A model generated the notes under the pieces. The model did not search any database and had not been told where the DNA came from. It saw only the letters and a list, made by a program, of their open reading frames with translations. A stretch of DNA of 64,000 nucleotides from Prochlorococcus sp. AG-347-J19. Its GTDB lineage: Bacteria; Cyanobacteriota; Cyanobacteriia; PCC-6307; Cyanobiaceae. Position numbers and translations under genes: made by a program. Of this stretch, positions 34,596 to 41,342 are shown piece by piece; within the stretch, counting starts at the first letter, position 1; the number at the start of each line of letters is the position of its first letter. Location: NCBI GenBank assembly GCA_003279015.1, contig QCBV01000004.1, positions 115,179 to 179,178 of the forward strand. Reading direction: 5' to 3'.

Positions 34596-34818
34596 ATTAT
34601 TTATTCAAGTCATCCTCTCCTATTTAAACCGATCTAGATTCACCTTGTTAAATAAACTCTATTCTTAATTAATCTTTTAAAGCTCAATTTTGTATTTTGT
34701 AGACATTTAAATTTAATTTACATCCACTATTTTGAGAAAAATAACTCTTACTTGAGTTTTGTGTGAAGCAATTATATTTGTGAATTATGTATTGGCTGAG
34801 ACTTACTGCTATAAGTGG

Positions 34819-34865
34819 TCGGGCCGACAGGATTCGATCCTGCGACCTAGTGCTCCCAAAGCACT
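34819..34865 (-). other. 3' fragment of tRNA-Pro(UGG) (candidate att site)
   Basis: These 47 bases contain the anticodon arm AGTGC-TTTGGGA-GCACT (anticodon TGG), the T-arm GCAGG-atcgaat-CCTGT and the acceptor 3' strand. The sequence upstream on the minus strand does not give a D-arm or acceptor 5' strand. Two bases differ from the copies at 36828 and 39748. Confidence 0.8.
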
Positions 34866-35087
34866 GGGCGTTATTTTTAAGAAAACCTTGAGACTTTAGT
34901 TATAGCCTAGACTAACTGTATGTGGTGGAACGTGTTTGAGACAGCTTATTGCTAAATCTTCGAAGATCATACAAGATGTTTATAGAACTTAGAGCCCCCT
35001 TTAGAGCCCCCCTATAAGACCTAGTAGTGCCTCATATTAACTAGGTCGTAAAAATTATATTTTTCAATCTCGACCATACACTTAAAT

Positions 35088-35238
35088 TTAAGAACAAAAA
35101 TGATGAAATCTTTGATCATCAACTTCCGCCATTAAATCATATTCTTTCAATTTTTTTTGTAATCATTTTATATTCAATATCATTTACAAAATCAGCTATA
35201 TATTTTTCTAAAAAATTTATATTGATTTTTAGGCTCAT
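35088..35238 (-). pseudogene. small gene frameshifted at an A8 run
   Basis: The frame from ATG 35238 reads MSLKINI, then NFLEKYIADFVNDIEYKMIT, then Lys codons in A8 (T35151-35158 on the plus strand). Shifting one base gives LKEYDLMAEVDDQRFHHFCS and a stop at 35088. Either an indel or a programmed slip joins the two halves. The protein family is not recognised. Confidence 0.4.
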
Positions 35239-35311
35239 TAATATCCTTTATTTATTAATAGCTATTAATTCTCCTTTTAACTTTTTATTGAATTACACTC
35301 GATTATGAAAT

Positions 35312-35452
35312 TTAATTTAGATTATTTTCAAATTCAGGTCTAATTTTAATAAGTTTTGAAATTTCTAATTCAAGCTCCTCTTCAGAATTAAAACCTAAAT
35401 CAATGTAGGACTCTAAACCTAATAAGCTATCTTCTTTTAAAGTTATTTCCAT
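35312..35452 (-). CDS. very small acidic protein (46 aa)
   Basis: MEITLKEDSLLGLESYIDLG continues FNSEEELELEISKLIKIRPE. It is soluble, highly acidic and cysteine-free. It lies in the island segment between tRNA fragments 2 and 3. No function is known. Confidence 0.45.
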   Translation of the reverse strand: MEITLKEDSLLGLESYIDLGFNSEEELELEISKLIKIRPEFENNLN

Positions 35453-35604
35453 TTTTTGTAAATTAATAACTTAATAATAGATTTTTATTATTTAAAACAA
35501 ATAATTAGTTTTTGATTCAACACCTATAAATAATTTCATATTCTTATTTAGTTTTGTAAAACCAAAGTTAAATATCACTAAAATTTAGTTTTAGAAAATT
35601 AGAA

Positions 35605-35853
35605 CTAGCTAATTCGCAACTTATATCCAAAATTCATCAAATTGTTATAAGTCGATTTTATTTGGATCGCGTTGAGAGAAAGACGTTTCTCCGCATTCTT
35701 TTGTAAATAAAAAAAACCTTTGTTATCTATATTTTTCTCAATAGACACATATTCTTTTCCTTTCTCTAGAATCCAAGGTTCTAATTGGAAATTATCATCT
35801 CCTATTTGATAATCCCATGGATAAATACCATTAGTTTGATTTTTTAGTGACAT
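35605..35853 (-). CDS. hypothetical island protein, possibly DUF1651-related (82 aa)
   Basis: MSLKNQTNGIYPWDYQIGDD begins the sequence and it ends LNAIQIKSTYNNLMNFGYKL. The closing helix (A...Y..L...GY) follows the shape of the DUF1651-like proteins, but the front half does not match, so the assignment is weak. Confidence 0.5.
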   Translation of the reverse strand: MSLKNQTNGIYPWDYQIGDDNFQLEPWILEKGKEYVSIEKNIDNKGFFYLQKNAEKRLSLNAIQIKSTYNNLMNFGYKLRIS

Positions 35854-35970
35854 ATTGAATACCTTAACTTCAGTGAAAGTATCCTAATACTTTGTGATGG
35901 AATTTTTGTGTATCTACAGAGACTGTTATTATGTTATTTTTTGAATCCTTCACATATTTGTTATCGCAGG

Positions 35971-36164
35971 CAAAAAAAAAGACCCTTACGAGCCTGGATG
36001 ATGGGGATTTCTATCATGACAAATTAAAAAGAAACAAACAACCCCATGGATAGGTAATTTTTGTTACTTACAAACACTATATATAGTGCTAGGATTTTAA
36101 AAAGGCTGGGTGATGGGGATTATCACGCTTTTTTATTTAGGGCGAAGCTAACGCCCTTTTTTTT
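35971..36164. ncRNA. ~190-bp structured non-coding element, copy 2 (inverted)
   Basis: It is the inverted counterpart of 26316-26506. The plus-strand terminator is GGGCG (36140-36144)/CGCCC (36152-36156) with T36157-36164. The minus-strand terminator is AGACCC/GAGCCT (35980-35995) with A35972-35980. Direct repeats GGATGATGGGGATT and GGGTGATGGGGATT lie 110 bp apart. A plus-strand RNA from the centre and a minus-strand RNA from the centre would carry complementary 14-nt segments. TATATAGT (about 36080-36087) is a possible -10. Confidence 0.65.
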
Positions 36165-36240
36165 GCTTGTAAAATTTACTTCTAAAACCTTAAGCTTTAT
36201 TCTAAATTCGATTTTTTGTATTTTGGGATTCGTTATTTAG

Positions 36241-36435
36241 TTACTGCTGTTTTTGGTGCTCTCGACGTTTCATGATTTTGTATTCCTCATGCAGAGAACC
36301 TAAGTGCCAAGCATCTCTGAATCCTTTTGCACCTTGCATTAGAAGTCTTACATCTGAAGTTGAATGTGACTTCATCTCCAAGAACTCTTTCTGCCAAGAG
36401 GTATCATCCAATTTAGTAATCAAATTTTCTTCCAT
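36241..36435 (-). CDS. small protein, W..DFL/KGL.DAW.LG family (64 aa)
   Basis: MEENLITKLDDTSWQKEFLE begins the sequence; GAKGFRDAWHLGSLHEEYKI shows the shared core with 32850-33029. It lies 77 bp from the inner terminator of the ~190-bp element. It is soluble and basic, with unknown function. It is directly preceded on its strand by a possible 35-residue frame. Confidence 0.6.
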   Translation of the reverse strand: MEENLITKLDDTSWQKEFLEMKSHSTSDVRLLMQGAKGFRDAWHLGSLHEEYKIMKRREHQKQQ

Positions 36436-36543
36436 TCATTTTTTATCATCCCAAAGCACACCTAGTTTGTCCATATAAGAGAAAGTTAAATCTTTTATTG
36501 TCTTTCCCATTGCTCTGTAATCGTTTTTATATTTGCTCCACAA
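36436..36543 (-). CDS. possible micro-protein with TTG start (35 aa)
   Basis: TTG TGG AGC ... reads WSKYKNDYRAMGKTIKDLTF and ends SYMDKLGVLWDDKK. Its TGA stop is followed directly by the next ATG. An internal ATG would leave only 24 residues. Composition looks coding, but length and start make it uncertain. Confidence 0.3.
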   Translation of the reverse strand: MWSKYKNDYRAMGKTIKDLTFSYMDKLGVLWDDKK

Positions 36544-36607
36544 TTATTTTCTATAGCCTTCTTAAGTAAAAGAGTAAATTTTTATGGGATATTTTTAGGG
36601 GCTTTGA

Positions 36608-36694
36608 AATAATCAACCAAATACAGTTATTGGTTTAGGTGTAGCAATATTAGTATTGTTGGGAATTTATATAACATTACTCCAATACTTATAA
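36608..36694 (+). pseudogene. micro membrane frame without a start codon
   Basis: Right after a TGA the frame reads NNQPNTVIGLGVAILVLLGI and ends YITLLQYL. That is a complete helix typical of a micro membrane protein, but no ATG, GTG or TTG precedes it. It is probably a remnant. Confidence 0.3.
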
Positions 36695-36784
36695 GTAAGA
36701 AATTAAGCACCTTTTCAAGATCTTCGAAGATTCTAGAGCCTCCCCTAGAGCCCCTTTCTCATGTGAGAATGTAAACAATAAAAA

Positions 36785-36805
36785 AGAGAGTCTGGGAAAC
36801 TCTCT
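36785..36805 (-). terminator. terminator following tRNA-Pro fragment 3
   Basis: AGAGAGT (36785-36791) and ACTCTCT (36799-36805) form a 7-bp stem. Read on the minus strand it is followed by TTTTTT. It lies 22 bp past the 3' end of the tRNA fragment, as the terminator of a tRNA gene would. Confidence 0.65.
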
Positions 36806-36827
36806 AGTATGACTTGGTTTTTAAGAG

Positions 36828-36874
36828 TCGGGGCGACAGGATTCGAACCTGCGACCTAGTGCTCCCAAAGCACT
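36828..36874 (-). other. 3' fragment of tRNA-Pro(UGG) (candidate att site)
   Basis: The cleanest copy: anticodon arm with TTTGGGA, a T-arm around GGTTCGAATCC and the acceptor end CGCCCCGA. It is followed by its own terminator at 36785-36805. No 5' half is present, so it cannot fold as a full tRNA. Confidence 0.85.
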
Positions 36875-36985
36875 CGATCAGCAAATTGCGACAGTACCTA
36901 TGAGAACGAAGTGAGGCTATGACTTTAGTTTGAAATATTTGTTATCAATATGAGTCTCAAGCATTGTCCTATATGCAACAAAGTG

Positions 36986-37022
36986 TTGCAAAGTTAAGCA
37001 TTTGATCGCCCGAGGATCGCCC
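36986..37022. repeat. left flanking repeat of the CobW/phosphoesterase unit
   Basis: TTGCAAA...TGATCGCCCGAGGATCGCCC resembles TTGCAAATGATCGCCTAGAGATTGCCC at 39691-39717. A 12-bp piece of the tRNA-Pro fragment (TGCGACCTAGTG, 37026-37037) follows at once. The same order, repeat then tRNA fragment, occurs on the right side, so these mark unit boundaries. Confidence 0.6.
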
Positions 37023-37051
37023 GCTTGCGACCTAGTGTCTTTTAAAAGTAT

Positions 37052-37774
37052 TTATAAATGTAATCCAAATCCATTTTTTTTCTTTTCTAATTGATATCCA
37101 GCTTGTACGAATTGAGTATTATCAGTCCCTACATCATAGAGAGTATAGTTTTTACCTGCTCCAACACCTATTACAGCTTTTTGAGGAACCTTCTGCTCTT
37201 TCTTATGATTTCCGGCTAAATCCTGTACTTCCGAATGAACAATCCCCTCTGTTAATTCCAAATGAAATTGTTGTGTACTTCTCGCAGTAAATAATCTGTT
37301 TACTTGAAGACGTGTAAGTCTATCAAGGAGTGTTAAAGGCGGGGTATCTAATGTTAAATCGTCGCCAACATCTTTCGAGCTCCCGTGAATTAAACCACAG
37401 TCAAGTTCAACAAATCCAAATTGAAGTGATGCTATCCAATCAAGAAATGATTTATCAACAGCATTTATTAGAGATTTGACTACTTCTTCACCTTTATTTA
37501 TTCTCAAGGCTTCAGCTCTTTGATTGCCACGGTAACCACTTTCTAAGAGAATTTGTTCTTCCCACCAACCATATATACACCATGGTTGTAAATCATTACT
37601 TTTTGGATTAATTAATCTATGTAGAAGCTTATTACAGTTTTTTTCAGGGCCTATCATATCCCCTAAAACAAAAAGGGTTATGTTCCCAGGAGTTTTTTTT
37701 AAATCTTTTTGAATAAGTTCATAAGTATCTAAATCCCCTTTTAGCCCACTTATAAGTGCCCAGCGTTCTATCAT
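37052..37774 (-). CDS. metallophosphoesterase-like protein with degenerate metal site (240 aa)
   Basis: The fold is recognisable from LFVLGDMIGP (GD motif), YGWWEEQI (in place of GNHE) and LIHGSSKD. The N-terminal DxH is ALISGLKGD here, and no GHTH block is seen. It is therefore probably catalytically weak or inactive. It overlaps the next phosphoesterase gene by 4 bp (ATGA) and ends a three-gene unit with the CobW-like GTPase. It may pair with its more complete neighbour. Confidence 0.65.
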   Translation of the reverse strand: MIERWALISGLKGDLDTYELIQKDLKKTPGNITLFVLGDMIGPEKNCNKLLHRLINPKSNDLQPWCIYGWWEEQILLESGYRGNQRAEALRINKGEEVVKSLINAVDKSFLDWIASLQFGFVELDCGLIHGSSKDVGDDLTLDTPPLTLLDRLTRLQVNRLFTARSTQQFHLELTEGIVHSEVQDLAGNHKKEQKVPQKAVIGVGAGKNYTLYDVGTDNTQFVQAGYQLEKKKNGFGLHL

Positions 37775-38586
37775 CTTTCACAAACATGAGAAGCATCTTC
37801 AGCTCTTTCAGCAAATTCAAATCCGTTTTTTAAACGCCATGCAAAAATCGGGGGAAGACCAGCATTTATTATTGCTTTGCAGGTAAGTTCGATATCGTAT
37901 TCAACTTCTCTAATTTTTACGTCATTAGTGATGTCGTTATAAACCACATAAGTAGCTTTAGTTCCTCCATGCCGTGGTTCTCCCACTGAACCTGCATTTA
38001 CTATTCTTCGCATCGGCAAATTCATTTCTTTCTTTTGAATATCTTTAGAACCACTGTTTTTGACCTTTACGGCAATTGAACCATTTGCTAGTTCACGTAT
38101 ATAAGGTTGATGAGTATGTCCACAAAATAGAATCTCAGCTTTGGCATTTTCAACTCTCTCAAGAGCTGCGAATGCATCCATATCGGGCAGCAGATATTCA
38201 TGTTGACTATTAGGACTACCATGAACAAAAAGACATTTATCTTTACGAATTGAGTAGGGTAAATTAGCTAAAAAATCCTTATTTTCTTTTGTCAATTTTT
38301 CCGTAGTCCATTGATGAGCGAAATGACCTCTCTTTTCAGCAATCTGAGAAGGGTAACTACAATCGCAGGCATCTAATCCATCAACTACATCTTCGTCCCA
38401 ACAACCCTGACAAGTGGCAATTTTTTTATCTTTGATTAACTCAATAACCTCATTAGGTTGAGGACCATAACCTACTAAATCTCCAAGGCAGGTAATATTC
38501 GTAATCCCTTGTAATTCAATATCTTTTAATACGGCTTCTACCGCAGGTAGATTTGCATGTAAACATGAAATAACAGCTTGATTCAT
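37771..38586 (-). CDS. metallophosphoesterase, YfcE/CpdA-like, variant ligands (271 aa)
   Basis: Calcineurin-like phosphoesterase. Motifs in order: ISCLHANLPA (DxH replaced by CxH), CLGDLVGYGPQPNEVIE, QGCWDEDVV (in place of GNHD), FVHGSPNS and FCGHTHQPY. It has Cys at two usual ligand positions plus a DACDCSYP insert. Together these suggest a site tuned to another metal, such as zinc. It sits between the CobW-like gene (6 bp away) and its paralogue. The substrate is unknown. Confidence 0.8.
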   Translation of the reverse strand: MNQAVISCLHANLPAVEAVLKDIELQGITNITCLGDLVGYGPQPNEVIELIKDKKIATCQGCWDEDVVDGLDACDCSYPSQIAEKRGHFAHQWTTEKLTKENKDFLANLPYSIRKDKCLFVHGSPNSQHEYLLPDMDAFAALERVENAKAEILFCGHTHQPYIRELANGSIAVKVKNSGSKDIQKKEMNLPMRRIVNAGSVGEPRHGGTKATYVVYNDITNDVKIREVEYDIELTCKAIINAGLPPIFAWRLKNGFEFAERAEDASHVCER

Positions 38587-38592
38587 TTTTAG

Positions 38593-39375
38593 TTAATTTC
38601 GAGAAGTTTGTAATTGTGAATTTCTAAGTGTGGCTTGATGATGATCTAGAACAGCATCACTAAGAAGGCAATTATTGATAGTAGATTTTATTAATTGGAA
38701 GTTTAAGTTTTTTCCCTGTATGACAATTTCAGAGTGTCTTTCTGGTCTTCCCTTAAGAGGAGCAACTTGATTTAATGTTTGATATTGAGATCCTTTCTGA
38801 GTCACTATCCAGTTAAACAAGATATAACGACCATCTGGTAAGTTCATTAATGCTTTTGCTCTATATACGTCTCCATAAGCACCGTTCACTAATTCAAACC
38901 AAAAAGTATTTAAGCTTGCAGGATCCCAAATATTTTTATTGAGGTCAATACTACATGATTCAATTGCTTTGAAATCTAAAGTATCCTTAATTGGTAATTC
39001 TAGATCTCTGCCAAAATGCAAATATTTATTTGGTTGAAGATTATAAATTTCAAGCTCTTTTATCACTCTCAGATCAATTCCACTAATACCCTGAAATTTA
39101 GGTATGAAAAATTGAGGAAATTCAATAATAATTAAAATGTTCTCTTTCTCTACCTCTAAGAGCGATTTTGAACTTGATAAATCTAATAAATTAGGAATTT
39201 GATCTTTCAAAAAAGCAAAATCAATTTTTGAATTTATTGCTTGCTCTAAATTAATTTCTGAATATCCGCCAAAACGTACATAACCACAATTTCCAGAGTG
39301 ATTCTTAAAAGTATTCAGTATCCAACTTGTCTTGCCGCATCCAGGAGGCCCTGATATTATCCAAGTCTGACTCAT
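38593..39375 (-). CDS. CobW/COG0523-like GTPase (260 aa)
   Basis: P-loop GPPGCGKTSWIL at residues 8-19, followed by CobW-type blocks (ENILIIIEFPQFFIPKF in place of the usual ETTG). A C-terminal CobW_C region is present (LVNGAYGDVYRAKALMNLPD, PERHSEIVIQGKNLN). The CxCC metal motif of classical COG0523 proteins is missing. Such GTPases insert or allocate metals, often zinc. It is the first gene of the three-gene unit and has a Fur/Zur-like palindrome 37 bp upstream. Confidence 0.75.
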   Translation of the reverse strand: MSQTWIISGPPGCGKTSWILNTFKNHSGNCGYVRFGGYSEINLEQAINSKIDFAFLKDQIPNLLDLSSSKSLLEVEKENILIIIEFPQFFIPKFQGISGIDLRVIKELEIYNLQPNKYLHFGRDLELPIKDTLDFKAIESCSIDLNKNIWDPASLNTFWFELVNGAYGDVYRAKALMNLPDGRYILFNWIVTQKGSQYQTLNQVAPLKGRPERHSEIVIQGKNLNFQLIKSTINNCLLSDAVLDHHQATLRNSQLQTSRN

Positions 39376-39412
39376 AAAAAACTGCCTGATGTATAAAATT
39401 TACACCAAAATG

Positions 39413-39429
39413 AAAATGAAAATCATTTT
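39413..39429. promoter_or_regulatory. Fur/Zur-like palindrome before the CobW gene
   Basis: AAAATGA-AAA-TCATTTT is a perfect 7-3-7 inverted repeat, AT-rich with TGA/TCA half-site cores as in Fur-family boxes. It is placed 37 bp upstream of the CobW-like start, where a repressor would cover the promoter. In view of the gene type I infer zinc (Zur) control. Confidence 0.5.
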
Positions 39430-39567
39430 TGTTTTTATTTTTAGATATTTCTTCTGACAGGAAATAAAAAATTATAACTAGAAATTTTTGGTCTTCCTTG
39501 AAACGATTTAAGTTTTGATATTTATGCTAAATGTGAAGAATAAATTAATTCTATATATAGGCTATAT

Positions 39568-39648
39568 TTGAAATTGAAAATTAAATCTCAGGGTTGGAGT
39601 TTAATCTTTAGTGTTGGAGCAATGGTCTGTTTAATATTGCTTATTTAG
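39568..39648 (+). CDS. possible micro membrane protein (26 aa)
   Basis: TTG AAA TTG AAA ... encodes MKLKIKSQGWSLIFSVGAMV plus CLILLI. It has a basic head and a single helix, ending at TAG. It is very short and uses TTG, so it remains doubtful. It lies just before the right flanking repeat. Confidence 0.3.
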   Translation: MKLKIKSQGWSLIFSVGAMVCLILLI

Positions 39649-39690
39649 TTTTTTTAGCGGGCGATGCGCCATGCAAAGCTATGCAAGGTA

Positions 39691-39717
39691 TTGCAAATGA
39701 TCGCCTAGAGATTGCCC
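39691..39717. repeat. right flanking repeat of the CobW/phosphoesterase unit
   Basis: TTGCAAATGATCGCCTAGAGATTGCCC matches the left copy at 36986-37022 apart from an internal insertion and small changes. It lies 30 bp before the tRNA-Pro fragment at 39748. Confidence 0.6.
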
Positions 39718-39747
39718 AAAGGATATTTAAGAATCGTGAGAAGTCAA

Positions 39748-39793
39748 TCGGGGCGACAGGATTCGAACCTGCGACCTAGTGCTCCCAAAGCAC
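39748..39793 (-). other. 3' fragment of tRNA-Pro(UGG) (candidate att site)
   Basis: Identical to 36828-36874 except for its last base on the anticodon-arm side. No 5' half follows. A GCGTGAGTTTTGCGTGAG stretch, which recurs in the island, lies about 90 bp further on. Confidence 0.85.
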
Positions 39794-39970
39794 CAGCAAG
39801 ATTGAAACTATAACTGAGACTTGTGTCGCTATAAGTACTTTTAGAGAAAAAAGTGTAGCCTAATTCGGACTAATTTAGATTGATTTGCGTGAGTTTTGCG
39901 TGAGATTTAATTGACAGTCGATCTAAAAATATGAGGGACAAGCACTCTTCTTTTAACTTTTTCCTTCTCG

Positions 39971-40189
39971 TTATTCTGCTTCTTCTTTAACTTCACTTGC
40001 GTTTAAGTCTCCCACTTTTACTTCCTCTTCTTTTACTTCAACTTCTTTTACCTTGGGCTCTTCCATTCTAACAGCAACTACTTTTGATGCTAAAGATTCA
40101 AACTTGCCTTTAATAAAATTTACTATGAAAATTAATATTGGAACATGGGCTAGACCACCCATTATCACTTTAGTTTCTGAATAATACAT
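39971..40189 (-). CDS. small membrane protein with Glu/Lys/Val repeat tail (72 aa)
   Basis: A hydrophobic N-terminus (GGLAHVPILIFIVNFIKG) is followed by a tail of EEPKVKEVEVKEEEVKV type repeats ending ASEVKEEAE. A downstream Met (MGGLAHV) is an alternative start. No family is recognised; the low-complexity tail is probably disordered. Confidence 0.5.
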   Translation of the reverse strand: MYYSETKVIMGGLAHVPILIFIVNFIKGKFESLASKVVAVRMEEPKVKEVEVKEEEVKVGDLNASEVKEEAE

Positions 40190-40352
40190 TTGTAAGTATA
40201 TGAAAACTTAAATATTTAAGCATAAATTTAATTTTTAAATTTCTTTTATTAAGCCAGTAAATATTAGTAATCATTTCTTGATTTGTAGTTCAATAATCTT
40301 GCTATCCTTTCTATTTCCACTAATAGCTGCTCTCGCATTGCCTAATGCTAAC

Positions 40353-40378
40353 GTCAAATTTTAGGTAAAGTACCTATT
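40353..40378. repeat. 26-bp dispersed repeat with palindrome, copy 2
   Basis: Identical over 26 bases to 26036-26061. It lies 52 bp upstream of the 37-residue gene on the plus strand, so both copies sit close upstream of a small gene. Confidence 0.7.
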
Positions 40379-40430
40379 TTTAGTTATTTATTTAAGCGAT
40401 ATTATTTTGAGCAAATAACAGGATTAAAAA

Positions 40431-40544
40431 ATGATGAAACTTGCTATCGTTTTCTTGCCAATAGTCTTTGCAGTTATATGGATGCTGTTCATTGGGTTAA
40501 GAATAAATAAAAGAGATGAAAATAGAAAATTAATTAATTATTAA
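40431..40544 (+). CDS. very small membrane protein (37 aa)
   Basis: MMKLAIVFLPIVFAVIWMLF continues IGLRINKRDENRKLINY. It has one helix with a basic tail. The next frame begins at the following base, so the two may be coupled. Confidence 0.5.
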   Translation: MMKLAIVFLPIVFAVIWMLFIGLRINKRDENRKLINY

Positions 40545-40676
40545 TTGAAAAGCTTACTACTCCCACTACAAGAGCTTTGGCAGAGTCATCATGACCCAAC
40601 TCATGCAGCTTATGGTATTGGTGGATTAATGGTATTGTTAATAATTTATAATCGATTACTCAATAAATATCAGTAA
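40545..40676 (+). CDS. small membrane protein with TTG start (43 aa)
   Basis: MKSLLLPLQELWQSHHDPTH continues AAYGIGGLMVLLIIYNRLLN. It has one helix and a His-rich loop (SHHDPTH). TTG directly follows the preceding stop. Codon use and composition look coding. Confidence 0.5.
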   Translation: MKSLLLPLQELWQSHHDPTHAAYGIGGLMVLLIIYNRLLNKYQ

Positions 40677-40815
40677 CAAGAAACCCCTCCAGAAATTCCA
40701 ACTACTGAAAGGGTTATTAAATCGACTCGCAACTATATTGAATCAATCTATGTCTTGCAGCAAACGTAGAGTGTGCTTACGAGGTTTGGCCTCAATTAAT
40801 TTATAGCAAAAAATT

Positions 40816-41031
40816 TTAAACCCCCGCTACTTTTCGTTCCGCTTGTCGTTTTTTTAGAATTGAATAAGCTCGTGAAGCCCATTTTCTAGAAATATCAAAT
40901 TCAGTATCTAACTTCTCTTTGAGTAATTTGCCAATTTTAAAAACTTCTACTAAGCCTAGATAAATTATTATCAGCACCTTAGTTATGTTTACTGCACCCG
41001 CTGCTATCTTTTCGATTCTTTGCTCTTCCAT
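40816..41031 (-). CDS. small basic membrane-associated protein (71 aa)
   Basis: MEEQRIEKIAAGAVNITKVL leads into a helix (IIIYLGLVEVFKIGKLL) and a basic C-terminus (SRKWASRAYSILKKRQAERK). The family is not recognised. Confidence 0.5.
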   Translation of the reverse strand: MEEQRIEKIAAGAVNITKVLIIIYLGLVEVFKIGKLLKEKLDTEFDISRKWASRAYSILKKRQAERKVAGV

Positions 41032-41093
41032 TTGAACTTATTGAAGCTCACTAAAATTAACAGAGGTGAGAAATTATGCAAATGTTTTTTAAA

Positions 41094-41342
41094 TTAAAAA
41101 TAACTTCTAAAAATACTGGTTTTCTTCCAACCTTCTTTCAATAATTCTGCGTATTCTTTTCTAGCAGCTTCAACAGTTTCTACCCTGCTACCTTTCATTA
41201 CTGGTTTGCTTGATCTCTTATAGACACAGCCATAACTAATCATCATTGCATCAATGCTTGGCGAAGGCTTAGAAACATCCTCAAATGGTTCAAAGACTTT
41301 AATTCTGGATCTGTCCTGATTTATAAGAGTAAATTTCTCCAT
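41094..41342 (-). CDS. DUF1651-like protein (82 aa)
   Basis: MEKFTLINQDRSRIKVFEPF starts it; ISYGCVYKRSSKPVMKGSRV and TVEAARKEYAELLKEGWKK follow. The NxDxxRxxxFEP ... A...Y..L...GW layout fits DUF1651. It is the intact relative of the pseudogene at 26101-26315. It borders the pilus locus. Confidence 0.65.
   Translation of the reverse strand: MEKFTLINQDRSRIKVFEPFEDVSKPSPSIDAMMISYGCVYKRSSKPVMKGSRVETVEAARKEYAELLKEGWKKTSIFRSYF

Noticed and set aside
36828..36874. Complete tRNA-Pro gene
   Set aside because: No acceptor 5' strand or D-arm precedes the anticodon arm, so only a fragment is claimed. The same holds for the other three copies.
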